Of a stretch of 64,000 nucleotides of DNA, positions 9,406-18,931 are shown one piece after another. This DNA comes from Rhizobium aethiopicum. Its GTDB lineage: Bacteria; Pseudomonadota; Alphaproteobacteria; Rhizobiales; Rhizobiaceae. The position numbers and the translations under genes are program-made. Each line of letters opens with the position of its first letter. Position 1 is the stretch's first letter. A model generated the notes under the pieces. It was not told the origin of the DNA, did not search any database, and was given only the letters and a program-made list of their open reading frames with translations. The stretch lies in assembly GCF_900094625.1 (NCBI RefSeq), contig NZ_FMAJ01000005.1, positions 248,001 through 312,000 on the forward strand, written 5' to 3'.

Positions 9406-11148
9406 ATGGACAGGAAGCTTGCGGCTATCCTAGCGGCCGACGTGGTTGGATACTCGGCGCTGATGGAGCGTGACGAGACGGGGACGTTCGAGCGTCTCAC
9501 CGCCATGCGCAAGGCGCTGATCGAGCCGGAAATCGCCAAGCGGCGCGGCTTTATCTTCAAGCTCATGGGCGATGGTTTGCTTGCCGAATTCGGCAGTGCC
9601 GTGGATGCTGTCGAATGCGCGGTGTCGCTACAGCGCGCGCTAAAGGAACGCAATGCGGAGGTGCCGCAGAGAGAGCGGCTGGAACTGAGGATTGGGCTCA
9701 ATCTCGGTGAAGTCATCGTCGATGGCGAGGATCGCTATGGCGAGGGCGTCAACGTGTCAGCGCGTTTGCAGCAGCTCGCCGATCCCGGCGGCATCTGTAT
9801 CTCCGGCAAAGTCGTGCGCGAGGTAGAAAAGACGCTTGCCTTCGGTTTTGAATCGATGGGCGAGCAGCAGGTCAAGAACATTGCCGAGCCGATCGCGGTC
9901 CATCGCCTCGTGCAGGAAGGTACTTCTCCGGAGACGCGATTGGCGAGGCCGCCTGCACTGCCGAACAAACCGTCGATAGCTGTGCTGGCTTTCCAAAATT
10001 TGAGCGGGGACACCGAACAGGAGTATTTTGCCGATGGACTGGTCGAGGATGTCATCACCAACCTTTCGAAGATTCCGAGCCTGTTCGTCATCGCGCGAAA
10101 CTCCACCTTCGCCTATAAATGCAAGGCCATGGACGTCAGGCAGATCGCCAGGGAACTAGGCGTTCGCTATGTGCTGGAAGGCAGTATCCGACGGTCGGCG
10201 AACCGGCTGCGCATCGCTGCGCAATTGATAGAAGGGCGGGACGCAACCCATATCTGGGCCGACAGGTTTGAGGGCGCGGCGGAGGACATTTTCGATCTGC
10301 AGGATCAACTGACCGAACGCATCGTTGGAACGCTTGAGCCGACGATCCGGCGCGCGGAGATCGAGCGCGCGCGCCGCAAACGGCCAGGCAGCCTGGATGC
10401 CTATGATTTTTTCCTCCGCGCCTTGCCATACAGCTATGCCAATACGCCTGCGGCTACCGGTGAAGCCCTGCGCTTGCTGAACGAGGCCCTGCGTCTCGAT
10501 CCCGATTATGCCTGCGCACATGGCTATGCCGCCTGGGGATACGAGCAGCGTTTCCTGCGTGGCGGCTTCCATCCCGAGGATAGAGCCGCTGCGCTCAGGC
10601 ACGCGCACGCGGCACTCGCAACCGGCGGGGAGGATCCTCAGGCGCTCTGCCTGGGAGCTTTCGTCCACGCCACGATGACCCATGGTTATGAGCGCTCGAT
10701 CAATGCGCTTGACAGGGCGCTGATGCTGGACGGCAATTCGTCGCTCGCTTACGGGCTAAGCGCGATGGTGCACATGTTCAACGAAACCTATGACCAGTCG
10801 CGCGACCACGCATTCAAGGCCCTTCGGCTGAGCCCGCTCGATCCCATGAACTACCATTCCTATCTCGCATTGGCCTGGGTCAGCCTGTTTACCTCGCGGT
10901 TTGAGGACGCGGTAAAGTATTCAGCGCTCGGTATCCAGGTGAACCCCGGGTTCAGCATTCTCCATGCCAGCCTTGTGGCGAGCCACGCCAATCTCGGTCG
11001 GCTGGAGGCCGCTCGAGCCGCTGCCGGGCGACTTCTGGAGGTCGCGCCGGGATGGACGATCGGCGAGTTTGTACGAATGGATGTGGTGCGGCCTCAACTG
11101 ATGGATGGGCTGGCGTCGGCATTGCGCAAGGCCGGACTTCCGGAATAG
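9406..11148 (+). CDS. Class III adenylate/guanylate cyclase with TolB-like and TPR regions
   Basis: 580 residues in three parts. Residues about 1-170 are a class III nucleotide cyclase (LAAILAADVVGYSALMERDE with the metal-binding Asp, LMGDGLLAEF, LRIGLNLGEVIVDGEDRYGEGVNVSARL). About 185-330 is the TolB-like segment that rhizobial cyclases carry (PSIAVLAFQNLSGDTEQEYFADGLVEDVITNLSKI). The remainder is helical tetratricopeptide-like repeats. It probably makes cAMP in the cytoplasm with the C-terminus as a sensor or partner platform. ATG 9406 follows GTGAGGGG; the frame is open back to 9196, but that extension runs through non-coding palindromes. No operon partner. Confidence 0.88.
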   Translation: MDRKLAAILAADVVGYSALMERDETGTFERLTAMRKALIEPEIAKRRGFIFKLMGDGLLAEFGSAVDAVECAVSLQRALKERNAEVPQRERLELRIGLNLGEVIVDGEDRYGEGVNVSARLQQLADPGGICISGKVVREVEKTLAFGFESMGEQQVKNIAEPIAVHRLVQEGTSPETRLARPPALPNKPSIAVLAFQNLSGDTEQEYFADGLVEDVITNLSKIPSLFVIARNSTFAYKCKAMDVRQIARELGVRYVLEGSIRRSANRLRIAAQLIEGRDATHIWADRFEGAAEDIFDLQDQLTERIVGTLEPTIRRAEIERARRKRPGSLDAYDFFLRALPYSYANTPAATGEALRLLNEALRLDPDYACAHGYAAWGYEQRFLRGGFHPEDRAAALRHAHAALATGGEDPQALCLGAFVHATMTHGYERSINALDRALMLDGNSSLAYGLSAMVHMFNETYDQSRDHAFKALRLSPLDPMNYHSYLALAWVSLFTSRFEDAVKYSALGIQVNPGFSILHASLVASHANLGRLEAARAAAGRLLEVAPGWTIGEFVRMDVVRPQLMDGLASALRKAGLPE

Positions 11149-11546
11149 GATCGGCTTTCATCATCGCGCTCGCTCCGCTGTCGCCGGTGTCGGCTCGCGT
11201 TCGCCTATGGTTTCGACAGCCAATCGGTTCCAAAATCGCGATTTCAAAGCGATTTCGAGGCGCTAATTGCCGCTCTCGCGCCGCAGGGATGCCATGCGGC
11301 GCCAATACCTGAAATCGCATCGGCGCCGATGTAACGAAACCAAACGCCGCGTTCGCTTCCGTAAGTGGGCCGATAACCAATGAAATCAGCTATGTATAGT
11401 TTGACAAGCCGGGTCGAATTCCAGCACTCGCAGTGCTCGGAGCAGCAGCAGCTCCTCCCTCACCAGAAATCTCCGCAAGAAAGCAACAACTTGCATCCTT
11501 TAGCGGCACCCGGCGTTATCCACGAAGCAAATCGGAGGATAGGGTA
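11149..11546. other. Intergenic region before the YihY gene
   Basis: About 400 bases without a supported gene. It includes near-palindromic runs (AAATCGCGATTT and AAAGCGATTTCGAGG around 11231-11260) and ends in a CGGAGGATAGG ribosome site for the next gene. I see no convincing promoter consensus. Confidence 0.4.
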
Positions 11547-12626
11547 ATGGCTGATGGGCTCCACCTCAAGAGACATCCCCTCGCCGCGGCGATGATGGCC
11601 GCCGCGGTTGGAGCATTCGTGTTTATGCAGGCAAGACACCGTGGTTCGCTGGCTCCGCCTGCTGCAGTTGCCCAGGCCGGTGACGATCATGGGCGCAGCG
11701 CAGCCACGCCGGAAGCCATTCCGATGAGGGGCCTTCGCGATGTGTTCTGGCGCGTGTTCCATGAAGTATGGGATGACCGGGTTACGCTGATTGCCGCGGG
11801 CGTGACTTTCTATCTGCTCCTGGCACTATTTCCGGCGCTTGCGGCCCTTGTCTCGCTTTATGGCCTTGTTGCCGATCCCGTCACCATCTCCGAACATCTG
11901 CGCGAGCTGGCCGTCCTCCTGCCGCCCGGGGCCTTCGATCTTCTTGCCGACCAGATCAAGGCTCTCGTCGAAAACCGCGAGAGCACGCTTGGCATTACCT
12001 TTTTCGTCGGTCTCGCCATCGCGCTCTGGAGCACCCATAGCGGCACGCTGGCGATTTTCGATGCGATGAACGTCGCCTATGAGGAGAGGGAGAAGCGGAG
12101 CTTCGTGCGGCTCAATCTGATCGGCCTCTGCTTCACCCTATGCGCGATGGTCTTTGCGGTCCTCATGGTGGCGCTCGTCGGCGTGATGCCGGTCGTGCTC
12201 TCCTTTCTCTGGCTCGATCAGTTCAAGGAGCAGATGGCGCTTCTCCTGAGATGGCCTGTGCTTCTCTTCGTCGTCGCGGTGGCCGTGACCTTGGTCTATC
12301 GTTTCGGCCCGAGCCGCGAGCCCGCCAGGATCCGGTGGATGACATGGGGCGCGGGGCTGACTGCGGTCGCCTGGGCCGTCATGTCGCTCGGCTTCTCCTT
12401 CTATCTCGAGCATTTCGCCAATTACAACGCGACCTACGGCACGCTCGGCGCGCTGATCGGCTTCCTCATCTGGATCTGGCTTTCCGTCGTCATCCTCATC
12501 GTCGGTGCGGAGCTCAATGCCGAGCTGGAGCATCAGACCGCGCGGGACACGACGACGGGACACCCGCTGCCGATGGGCGCGCGCGGCGCCTATGTCGCCG
12601 ACACTTTGGGCGAGACCGCGCACTGA
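11547..12626 (+). CDS. YihY/BrkB-family inner-membrane protein
   Basis: 359 residues. After a short N-terminal helix and linker (about 1-65), the YihY/BrkB core begins at FHEVWDDRVTLIAAGVTFYLLLALFPALAALVSLYGL and carries six hydrophobic segments; characteristic stretches are LGITFFVGLAIALWSTHSGTLAIFDAMNVAYEE and GTLGALIGFLIWIWLSVVILIVGAELNAELE. Function of the family is not settled (once mis-assigned as RNase BN). ATG 11547 follows CGGAGGATAGGG. The tail of about 30 residues is soluble. Confidence 0.9.
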   Translation: MADGLHLKRHPLAAAMMAAAVGAFVFMQARHRGSLAPPAAVAQAGDDHGRSAATPEAIPMRGLRDVFWRVFHEVWDDRVTLIAAGVTFYLLLALFPALAALVSLYGLVADPVTISEHLRELAVLLPPGAFDLLADQIKALVENRESTLGITFFVGLAIALWSTHSGTLAIFDAMNVAYEEREKRSFVRLNLIGLCFTLCAMVFAVLMVALVGVMPVVLSFLWLDQFKEQMALLLRWPVLLFVVAVAVTLVYRFGPSREPARIRWMTWGAGLTAVAWAVMSLGFSFYLEHFANYNATYGTLGALIGFLIWIWLSVVILIVGAELNAELEHQTARDTTTGHPLPMGARGAYVADTLGETAH

Positions 12627-12692
12627 GCGTCCGGGCATGGTGCCGAAAGCTGTGAGCGGTTTTCGGACGGCATCATGCTCCACTCTTCAATC

Positions 12693-12713
12693 GAGCAGTC
12701 TCGGTGACTGCTC
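12693..12713. promoter_or_regulatory. Inverted repeat upstream of cystathionine gamma-synthase-like gene
   Basis: GAGCAGTC (12693-12700) and GACTGCTC (12706-12713) form an 8-bp-arm inverted repeat with a 5-base loop, 50 bases before the start codon. It could be a terminator for yihY or a regulatory hairpin in the leader; no T-tract follows. Confidence 0.35.
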
Positions 12714-12763
12714 CCCGATTTGATGTATCCTACCCTTCGGCAGGTTCGACAGAGGAGACGATC

Positions 12764-14047
12764 ATGACCGCCCCGCATCCTTCCAAAACCCATATCGGCA
12801 ATCATGCGCTGCATCCCGAAACGCAGATGCTGAATTACGGCTACGATCCCGAACTTTCGGAAGGGGCGGTCAAGCCGCCGGTGTTCCTGACCTCAACCTT
12901 CGTCTTCAATTCCGCCGAGGATGGCAGGGATTTCTTCGACTACGTCTCGGGCCGTCGTGAGCCGCCGGCGGGTAAGGGCGCCGGCCTCGTCTATTCGCGC
13001 TTCAATCATCCGAATAGCGAGATTGTCGAGGACAGGCTTGCCGTCTATGAGCGGACGGAAAGCGGCGCGCTGTTTTCCTCAGGCATGGCGGCGATCGCCA
13101 CCACCCTGTTTGCCTTCGTCCGGCCGGGGGATGCGATCCTGCACTCGCAGCCGCTCTATGGCGGCACGGAAACCTTGCTGGCGAAGACATTCCTCAATTT
13201 CGGTGTCGCCGCGGTCGGCTTTGCCGATGGCGTCAGCGAGGCATCGGTGCAGAAGGCGGCGGATGAGGCGGTCGGCAAGGGCCGCGTTTCGGTCATCCTC
13301 ATCGAGACACCCGCCAACCCGACCAACAGCCTGGTCGACGTCGCGATGATCCGGCGTGTGGCCGATGCGATCGGCGCAAGGCAGGGGCATGTGCCGATCG
13401 TCGTCTGCGACAATACGCTTCTCGGGCCGGTCTTCCAGCGGCCGATCGAGCATGGCGCCGATATCTCGCTCTACTCGCTGACCAAATATGTCGGCGGCCA
13501 TTCCGATCTGATCGCCGGCGCCGTCCTCGGGCGTAAGGCTGTCATCAAGCAGGTCAAGGCGCTGCGCGGGGCGATCGGCACGCAGCTCGATCCGCATTCA
13601 TGCTGGATGCTCGGCCGGTCGCTGGAAACGCTGCAGCTGCGCATGGAGCGGGCCAACAGCAATGCGCGCGCCGTCGCCGATTTCCTGCGCGATCACCCGA
13701 AGGTAGAGACGGTCCACTATCTCCCCTACCACGATCCGGACTCGCCGTCGGGCCGCACCTTCGCCGCGCAATGCACCGGCGCCGGTTCGACCTTTTCTTT
13801 CGATATCCGCGGCGGCCAGCCGGCCTCCTTCAAATTCCTGAACGCGCTGCAGGTCTTCAAGCTCGCCGTCAGCCTTGGCGGCACGGAGTCGCTCGCAAGC
13901 CATCCCGCCGCCATGACGCATTCCGGCGTGCCAGCCGATGTCAGGGAGCGCATCGGCGTGCTGGAATCAACAATCCGCCTGTCGATCGGCATCGAGCATC
14001 CGGATGATCTCATCGCCGATCTGGAACTGGCGCTGCAGGCGGTTTGA
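12764..14047 (+). CDS. Cystathionine gamma-synthase family PLP enzyme
   Basis: 427-residue Cys/Met-metabolism PLP enzyme. The PLP-lysine motif is [20 protein letters not shown], the phosphate-binding loop is SSGMAAIAT, and [17 protein letters not shown] and [18 protein letters not shown] are typical of the fold. Members make cystathionine, cleave it, or act as methionine gamma-lyase or O-acyl-homoserine sulfhydrylase; sequence alone does not decide which. ATG 12764 follows AGAGGAGACGATC; the frame stays open to 12704 without a ribosome site. Stand-alone gene ending at a 12-bp hairpin. Confidence 0.9.
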   Translation: MTAPHPSKTHIGNHALHPETQMLNYGYDPELSEGAVKPPVFLTSTFVFNSAEDGRDFFDYVSGRREPPAGKGAGLVYSRFNHPNSEIVEDRLAVYERTESGALFSSGMAAIATTLFAFVRPGDAILHSQPLYGGTETLLAKTFLNFGVAAVGFADGVSEASVQKAADEAVGKGRVSVILIETPANPTNSLVDVAMIRRVADAIGARQGHVPIVVCDNTLLGPVFQRPIEHGADISLYSLTKYVGGHSDLIAGAVLGRKAVIKQVKALRGAIGTQLDPHSCWMLGRSLETLQLRMERANSNARAVADFLRDHPKVETVHYLPYHDPDSPSGRTFAAQCTGAGSTFSFDIRGGQPASFKFLNALQVFKLAVSLGGTESLASHPAAMTHSGVPADVRERIGVLESTIRLSIGIEHPDDLIADLELALQAV

Positions 14048-14060
14048 CGCGGCAGCGCAA

Positions 14061-14087
14061 CCGATGCCCGGCGGCGCCGGGCATCGG
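14061..14087. terminator. Hairpin between convergent genes
   Basis: CCGATGCCCGGC and GCCGGGCATCGG form a perfect 12-bp stem with a 3-base loop, located between the convergent cystathionine gamma-synthase-like and cupin genes. Likely a bidirectional terminator, although neither side has a long T-run. Confidence 0.6.
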
Positions 14088-14095
14088 GCGTGAGG

Positions 14096-14509
14096 TCATT
14101 TGTCGTCGATCGTCAGTTCCGTCTCGGTCGTATCCAGCACGAAGACTGCCAGCAGGCGCGCCGGTTCGGTCGTGCTGGCGTTTGCGCTGACGCTGTGGTG
14201 ATCGCCGGGGAATTCGGCGAAGCTTTCTCCGGCTTTGTAGGTCTTCACCGGGCCGTCGTTGACAGCGCTGCGGATCGAACCTTCGAGAACGGTGGCATAG
14301 ATGAAGGCCGAATCCGGATGGGTATGGCCGGGTGACATGCCGCCGGGCTGATATTCCACCAGCACGCCCTTCATGCTCTTGCCGGGAACATTGGGAAGCT
14401 TCTGGTCGAAAACGACGGTTACCTTGGCTTTTTCGCCTCCGGCGTGAACCTGAGTGCCGGCGGCAAGGACGAAGGCGAAGGCCGCCGCCGAGATCAATTT
14501 CCTGAGCAT
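14096..14509 (-). CDS. Exported cupin-domain protein
   Basis: 137 residues with a signal peptide (MLRKLISAAAFAFVLAAGTQVHA, cleavage likely after VHA) and a single cupin barrel. The metal-site motif is GHTHPDSAFIYATVLEGS with the second-motif histidines in FPGDHHSVSAN. Probably a periplasmic metal-binding cupin of unknown catalytic role. ATG 14509 has GGAG with 7-8 bases spacing. It lies 47 bases downstream of the NmrA-like gene on the same strand and may be cotranscribed. Confidence 0.85.
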   Translation of the reverse strand: MLRKLISAAAFAFVLAAGTQVHAGGEKAKVTVVFDQKLPNVPGKSMKGVLVEYQPGGMSPGHTHPDSAFIYATVLEGSIRSAVNDGPVKTYKAGESFAEFPGDHHSVSANASTTEPARLLAVFVLDTTETELTIDDK

Positions 14510-14556
14510 ATCTGGTCTCCTCGGATGATAAGAATGGTTCGACAGGTGCCTCGCTA

Positions 14557-15315
14557 TCAGGCGCTCTTCTTCTGGGGCGGCTGCTGGCTCAGCCAGTCGT
14601 CGAAGCGGATCTTGCCAAGCCGCGCTTTGGCGCCGGCCACGAGCGAAGTGTCGTCGAGCTCGACGCCGAAGTAGCGGGCGTGCGGATCGGCGGTCACCTG
14701 GCGGGGATCGTGCGTCGCCTTGAAGAGGCGCGTGACGATATCGGTCAGGCGGATCTTCTCCGGGCCGCCGATCTCGATCGTGCCGTTCACAGGGGCTGCG
14801 AGCGCCACCTCCGCCATGACATCGGCGACGTCGTCCGAGGCGATTGGCTGCAGATAGGCCGGCGACAGACGCACGGTCTGGCCAACCGTATTCGACTGGG
14901 CGATACCGGCCATGAACTCATGAAACTGGGTGGAGTGGACGATGGTGTAGGGAATGCCGGAGCCCTTGATCAGCTGCTCCTGGGCCATCTTGGCGCGCAT
15001 GTAGCCGCTGCCCTGCAGCCGCTCCATGCCGACGATCGACAGCGCGATGTGGTGCTTCACGCCGGCCCCCGCCTTGAGCAGGTTGCGGCCCGAGGTCTGG
15101 AAGAATTCGAGAACGGCCTTGTCTTCAAAGGAGGGCGAGTTGGCGAGGTCGATCACGACCTCAGCGCCGGCGAGCGCTTCTGCGACACCTTTGCCGGTGA
15201 TCGTATCGACGCCCGAATTCGGCGAGGCCGCCAGAACGTCATGCCCTTTCTTGCGCAATCTCTCCACGGTCTTCGAGCCGATGAGCCCGGTGCCGCCGAT
15301 GACGACGATCTTCAT
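14557..15315 (-). CDS. NmrA-like NAD(P)-binding SDR protein
   Basis: 252-residue atypical short-chain dehydrogenase: Rossmann motif VVIGGTGLIGSKTVERLRKKG at the N-terminus, no YxxxK catalytic pair in the usual place, and a YMRAKMAQEQLIKGSGIPYTIV segment typical of NmrA/UDP-glucose-epimerase-like sensors and reductases. Cytoplasmic. Start has AAGGGAG six bases upstream. It is the first gene of a probable two-gene unit with the exported cupin; no function can be deduced from that pairing. Confidence 0.85.
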   Translation of the reverse strand: MKIVVIGGTGLIGSKTVERLRKKGHDVLAASPNSGVDTITGKGVAEALAGAEVVIDLANSPSFEDKAVLEFFQTSGRNLLKAGAGVKHHIALSIVGMERLQGSGYMRAKMAQEQLIKGSGIPYTIVHSTQFHEFMAGIAQSNTVGQTVRLSPAYLQPIASDDVADVMAEVALAAPVNGTIEIGGPEKIRLTDIVTRLFKATHDPRQVTADPHARYFGVELDDTSLVAGAKARLGKIRFDDWLSQQPPQKKSA

Positions 15316-15763
15316 GGTAATCTCCCTTGTCCTTTACGAGGAATATCCTCTGTTGACTTGCCTGAATGAAGGCGAGCAGCAATTGCTCGGAGTGCCGAAA
15401 CCGCGTGCCTCACGACGGTAAGCGGCTTCATCGGCCGGAACCGATCGACAGCAGAATGCGCCGGATCGCGGGCCCGAACCATTCTCTCTCGGTCGCTGTC
15501 GACCTATGCCAAGGCAGTAGGGCGGCTAGTCGTGTGATCGAAGGGTCTTGCGATATTGGAGGGGATTTTGCGCTGGTGTCGCCCCTCATCCGGCTGCCGC
15601 CACCTTCTCCCCGCAGGCGGGGCGAAGGGACATGCCGCGACCTCTCGGTTCCCACCGGCCCTTCGCATGGCACGTTCCTTCCCCGTTCAAACGGGGAGAG
15701 GGTTAGGGGAGAGGGCCAGCCAATGGCGCGAACCAGAACAACGTGCCTCAGGCGGAGAGTCTT
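15316..15763. other. Intergenic region containing a repeat
   Basis: About 450 bases between genes. The central part (15581-15716) is an intergenic repeat listed separately; the rest shows no supported gene. Confidence 0.5.
15581..15716. repeat. Intergenic palindromic repeat (RIME-like), copy 1
   Basis: Begins CCCCTCATCCGGCTGCCGCC and ends GGGAGAGGGTTAGGGGAGAG, with internal GC hairpins (CTCCCCGCAGGCGGGG and CCCCGTTCAAACGGGG). A copy in the opposite orientation lies at 39159-39296, with the same outer and inner blocks and a diverged centre. This resembles the dispersed intergenic mosaic elements common in rhizobia. Confidence 0.75.
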
Positions 15764-16969
15764 TCAAGAAAGCCTGACCGCTTCGAACAGCGCCGTCAGT
15801 CCTATACCGCCGCCGATGCCGATCATGGCCAGGCCCGTCGCGCAGGGCGACCAGCCGTCCCCACGCACCAGTTGGCTATATAGCCGGCTAACGAGAATCG
15901 CGCCGGAGGCTCCAAACGGATGACCGAGGGCCAGTGCGCCGCCCTCCTTGTTGACCGCGTCGGCTGATATGTCCAGCTGATCGAGCGAAGCCAGGACCTG
16001 TGCGGCGAAAGCCTCGTTGAATTCGATGGCCTCGATCTTCGAAAGCGAGAGGCCTGGCTGGCGCTGCAGGAGCTTGCCGGTCGAGGCGACCGGGCCGATG
16101 CCGAGCAAGTTGGGGTCGACGCCGGCGGCAGCGCTGTCGATGAAGGCGAGGCCTTTTTCGATGCCAAGGCTTCTGGCCAAACCGCGGCTCATGACGAGCA
16201 TCAAGCAGGCGCCGTCATTCACAGGGCAGGCATTACCTGCTGTCACCGAACCGTCGGCCAGGAAGACGGGCTTCAGGTTGGCGAGCGCCTCGAGCGAGGT
16301 GGTCGGGCGCGGGCATTCATCCCGCTCCACTAGCCCGTGGCCGTTGGTGATGTCGACGATCTCGGGCCGGAAGCGGCCGGCTTCGGCGGCTGCAACGGCG
16401 AGCCTGTGACTGCGCAGGGCAAATTCATCCTGCCGCTGGCGGGAGATGCCGAATTGGCGCGCGACGTTTTCGGCCGCAATGCCCATCTCGGGATCGCCGA
16501 TCGCCTCAGGAGAAAACCGCGCGCGTCCATAAAAGCGCGGCACGGCGCCATTGGATATCGGCCTTTCCACACGCCATGGCGCGGTGCTGACGCTCTCGAC
16601 GCCGCCGGCGAGGAAACAGACTCCCGCCTTCGCCTGGATAAATCGGGCGGCCATGATGATTGCTTCCAGGCCCGAGCCGCACTGCCGGTCGACGGCGACA
16701 CCGGGAACCGCCATGGGCAGGCCCGCATGGAGCGCCGCCAGCCGGCCGATATTGCCGCCGCCGCCCGCGGCATTGCCGACCAGCACATCGTCGATGGTGT
16801 CAGGCGCAATTCCCGTTTCCGCGAGGATCCGGCGGATGATCGGGGTAAGCAGGTCTTCAGCCGCAACCGTCGAAAGCGAGCCGAAGGCCCGGCCGATCGG
16901 CGTGCGGTAGGCGGCGACCACGACCGGCTGCCAATCCTCGTCAGGCTGATAGGCGTAGGACAATACCAT
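15764..16969 (-). CDS. Thiolase-family protein lacking the second catalytic cysteine
   Basis: 401 residues, full thiolase length. The nucleophile is present (Cys97 in VDRQCGSG), as are NEAFAAQ and GHPFGASGA with the active-site His. The C-terminal motif, normally CxGxG with the proton-shuttling Cys, reads MIGIGGGIG, so that Cys is Gly. This argues against ordinary Claisen thiolase activity and could mean an acyltransferase or altered condensation. The AGGAG site is directly against ATG 16969 and gives 6-base spacing to TTG 16963, which may be the true start. It overlaps the AMP-ligase gene by 29 bases, in an operon with a thioesterase. Confidence 0.85.
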   Translation of the reverse strand: MVLSYAYQPDEDWQPVVVAAYRTPIGRAFGSLSTVAAEDLLTPIIRRILAETGIAPDTIDDVLVGNAAGGGGNIGRLAALHAGLPMAVPGVAVDRQCGSGLEAIIMAARFIQAKAGVCFLAGGVESVSTAPWRVERPISNGAVPRFYGRARFSPEAIGDPEMGIAAENVARQFGISRQRQDEFALRSHRLAVAAAEAGRFRPEIVDITNGHGLVERDECPRPTTSLEALANLKPVFLADGSVTAGNACPVNDGACLMLVMSRGLARSLGIEKGLAFIDSAAAGVDPNLLGIGPVASTGKLLQRQPGLSLSKIEAIEFNEAFAAQVLASLDQLDISADAVNKEGGALALGHPFGASGAILVSRLYSQLVRGDGWSPCATGLAMIGIGGGIGLTALFEAVRLS

Positions 16970-18458
16970 CTCCTGAAATCACCGATGCCTCTACCTGCCC
17001 GCGCGCAATCTTGCCGCTGCTCGTCAGCGGCCAGGGGCCGATGTGGTAGAACTGCCTGGGGATCTTGAACCTTGGAAGCCTGCCCGCGCAATGCTCTGCC
17101 AGCATTTTCGCGTCCATCGCCTCGCCCGAGACGACGGCGACGATCCTTTGGCCGTAATAGGCATCCGGCAGTCCGAAGACGACGGCGTCCTCGACGCCGG
17201 GGCAGGTTTTGAGGGTGCTCTCGACTTCGGCGGGATAGACGTTGTTGCCGCCCGATATCATCATGCCGCCCGCCCGGCCGATTACCCGCAGCATGCCGTT
17301 TTCATCGATCTCGCCGAGATCGCCGACCGTCGCACCCGCCGGGGTGGCCCTAAACGCCTGGCCATCGTCGCCCCAGAGATAGCCGTCGGCGATCAGGTCG
17401 CTGTTGACGAAGATGGTGCCGGGCACATCGGTGCCGACATCGTTTTCCTCGGGGTCGCGGATGGAAATCTCGACGCCGGGATAGGCTTGCCCGACCCGGT
17501 CGATCGGAAAATCGGTCGCACTGCCCACGAGCGTCGAGACCGTCATGAAACCCATCTCGGAGGCGCCGTAATATTCCCGGATGCGCGCCTTTGGGAAAAG
17601 GCGGCGCATGGATTCGACCTCGTTGAAGTTCAGCTTGGCGCCGGCGGTCAGCACGTCGCGCAAGGACGCCATCGGCTCGCCCGCCCATGCCCGGGCGATG
17701 CCCGCTATATGGGTCGGCACGGCAACCAGCCGTTCGATCCCGGAAGAGAGAATGCGCGCGACCGCGCCGGCATCCCATTTCCCAACTGAATGGAAGGTTG
17801 CCCCGGCATCGAGCGCCTCGACGAGTGCGTAAAGCGCAAGCCCATGCGCCAGCGCTCCCGGGCACAGGGTCGAGGGCGCGTCCTGGAGTTCGAAAACGAG
17901 ACGTCCCCGGTCGAGGCTCCGGCGCCATTGCTCGCGCGAGCGATAATAGGCCTTCGGCTCGGCTGTTGTGCCCGAGGTGAAGCCGATCAGGAAGATGCCC
18001 TCGGCATCGACCGGCAAGTCGTCCGGTTCTGCCGCGAGGTCGAAGGACTCGGCGCCGGCAACGATGACGGGGATGCCAAGCCTGCGGCCGATTTCGGCAC
18101 TCGGGCTCGAAACATCGTCAACGACGAGCACGTCAGGTGTCAGGCGCTCGACGATGCGCTCGATCCTCGTTTCCGGCATCATCGGGTCGATCACCGCTGA
18201 GGCATTCGGGAGCGCGGTGGCGGCGACGAAATATTCGGCAAAGCCGATGTGGTTGCCGAGGCTCAAGGCGACCAGCTTCTCGACGCCCGGCAGATCGAGC
18301 GAGCGGCGGTTCGAGCCCGGAAGCTCCTGGAGAAAGCGACAGATCGCGCTCGAGCGGGAATAAAGTTCGCCGTAGCTCAGGCAGTGGCCGTCGAGCACGA
18401 CCGCCGGCCTTTCCGGTCTCTCCAAGGCATGTCTGAGAAGCTCCGCGTGGATCGGCAT
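16941..18458 (-). CDS. AMP-dependent acyl-CoA synthetase/ligase
   Basis: 505-residue adenylate-forming enzyme: P-loop-like GFTSGTTAEPKAYYRS, core motif REYYGASEMGF, GDLGEIDENGMLRVIGRAGGMMISGGNNVYPAEVE and a C-terminal GKIARGQV lysine. It activates a carboxylic acid as acyl-AMP and probably transfers it to CoA. Acid unknown. It sits between the thioesterase gene (stop 3 bases before this ATG) and the thiolase-like gene (29-base overlap), so the three are almost certainly cotranslated. Confidence 0.92.
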   Translation of the reverse strand: MPIHAELLRHALERPERPAVVLDGHCLSYGELYSRSSAICRFLQELPGSNRRSLDLPGVEKLVALSLGNHIGFAEYFVAATALPNASAVIDPMMPETRIERIVERLTPDVLVVDDVSSPSAEIGRRLGIPVIVAGAESFDLAAEPDDLPVDAEGIFLIGFTSGTTAEPKAYYRSREQWRRSLDRGRLVFELQDAPSTLCPGALAHGLALYALVEALDAGATFHSVGKWDAGAVARILSSGIERLVAVPTHIAGIARAWAGEPMASLRDVLTAGAKLNFNEVESMRRLFPKARIREYYGASEMGFMTVSTLVGSATDFPIDRVGQAYPGVEISIRDPEENDVGTDVPGTIFVNSDLIADGYLWGDDGQAFRATPAGATVGDLGEIDENGMLRVIGRAGGMMISGGNNVYPAEVESTLKTCPGVEDAVVFGLPDAYYGQRIVAVVSGEAMDAKMLAEHCAGRLPRFKIPRQFYHIGPWPLTSSGKIARGQVEASVISGDGIVLRLSA

Positions 18459-18461
18459 GGC

Positions 18462-18878
18462 TCAGCCCTGCGACAAGGCGGCTCTGGTCGCCTCGGGCAT
18501 CGGCGTCGGGCGGCTGTCGGAAAGGCCGACGCAGATCCAGACGAGGCCGGCCGAGGCGCAATGGGCGCCGTCGCGCTGGCGATAGAGCTCGATCGTAAAG
18601 GAGAGGCTCGACCGCCCGATCTTCTCGACCTTGACCGTCGCCTCGATGATATCGTCGACATCGATCGGGTTGTGAAAGGTGATCTCCGCCTTCTTCACGT
18701 GATAGGCAACGCCTGAAGTGGTGTGGCGGAAGTGGCTGAGGATCTCCCGATGGCGCAGGAACTCGACGACCGCATCCTCGCAATAATCGAGATAAACCGA
18801 GTTGTGGACATGACCATAAATGTCGATGTCTCGCATCGAGACCCGGAACGATGCTAAAGGCCTGTCGTCAACGCTCAT
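18462..18878 (-). CDS. 4HBT-family acyl-CoA thioesterase
   Basis: 138-residue hotdog-fold thioesterase of the 4-hydroxybenzoyl-CoA thioesterase/YbgC type, with the motif RDIDIYGHVHNSVYLDYCEDA containing the active-site Asp and the HVHN turn. It hydrolyses an acyl-CoA or acyl-carrier thioester in the cytoplasm. ATG 18878 is chosen since the upstream open frame to 19007 is arginine-rich and overlaps the divergent gene. First gene of the thioesterase / ligase / thiolase operon, divergent from a medium-chain reductase gene. Confidence 0.88.
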   Translation of the reverse strand: MSVDDRPLASFRVSMRDIDIYGHVHNSVYLDYCEDAVVEFLRHREILSHFRHTTSGVAYHVKKAEITFHNPIDVDDIIEATVKVEKIGRSSLSFTIELYRQRDGAHCASAGLVWICVGLSDSRPTPMPEATRAALSQG

Positions 18879-18931
18879 TCGATCACCGAAATTTCGACGG
18901 CGTGTTCTAACCGACTGTGTGGGGGATGCAA

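Noticed and set aside
12627-12763. SAM-responsive riboswitch before the cystathionine gamma-synthase-like gene
   Set aside because: Only a simple 8-bp inverted repeat is present; the conserved SAM-II core is not seen.
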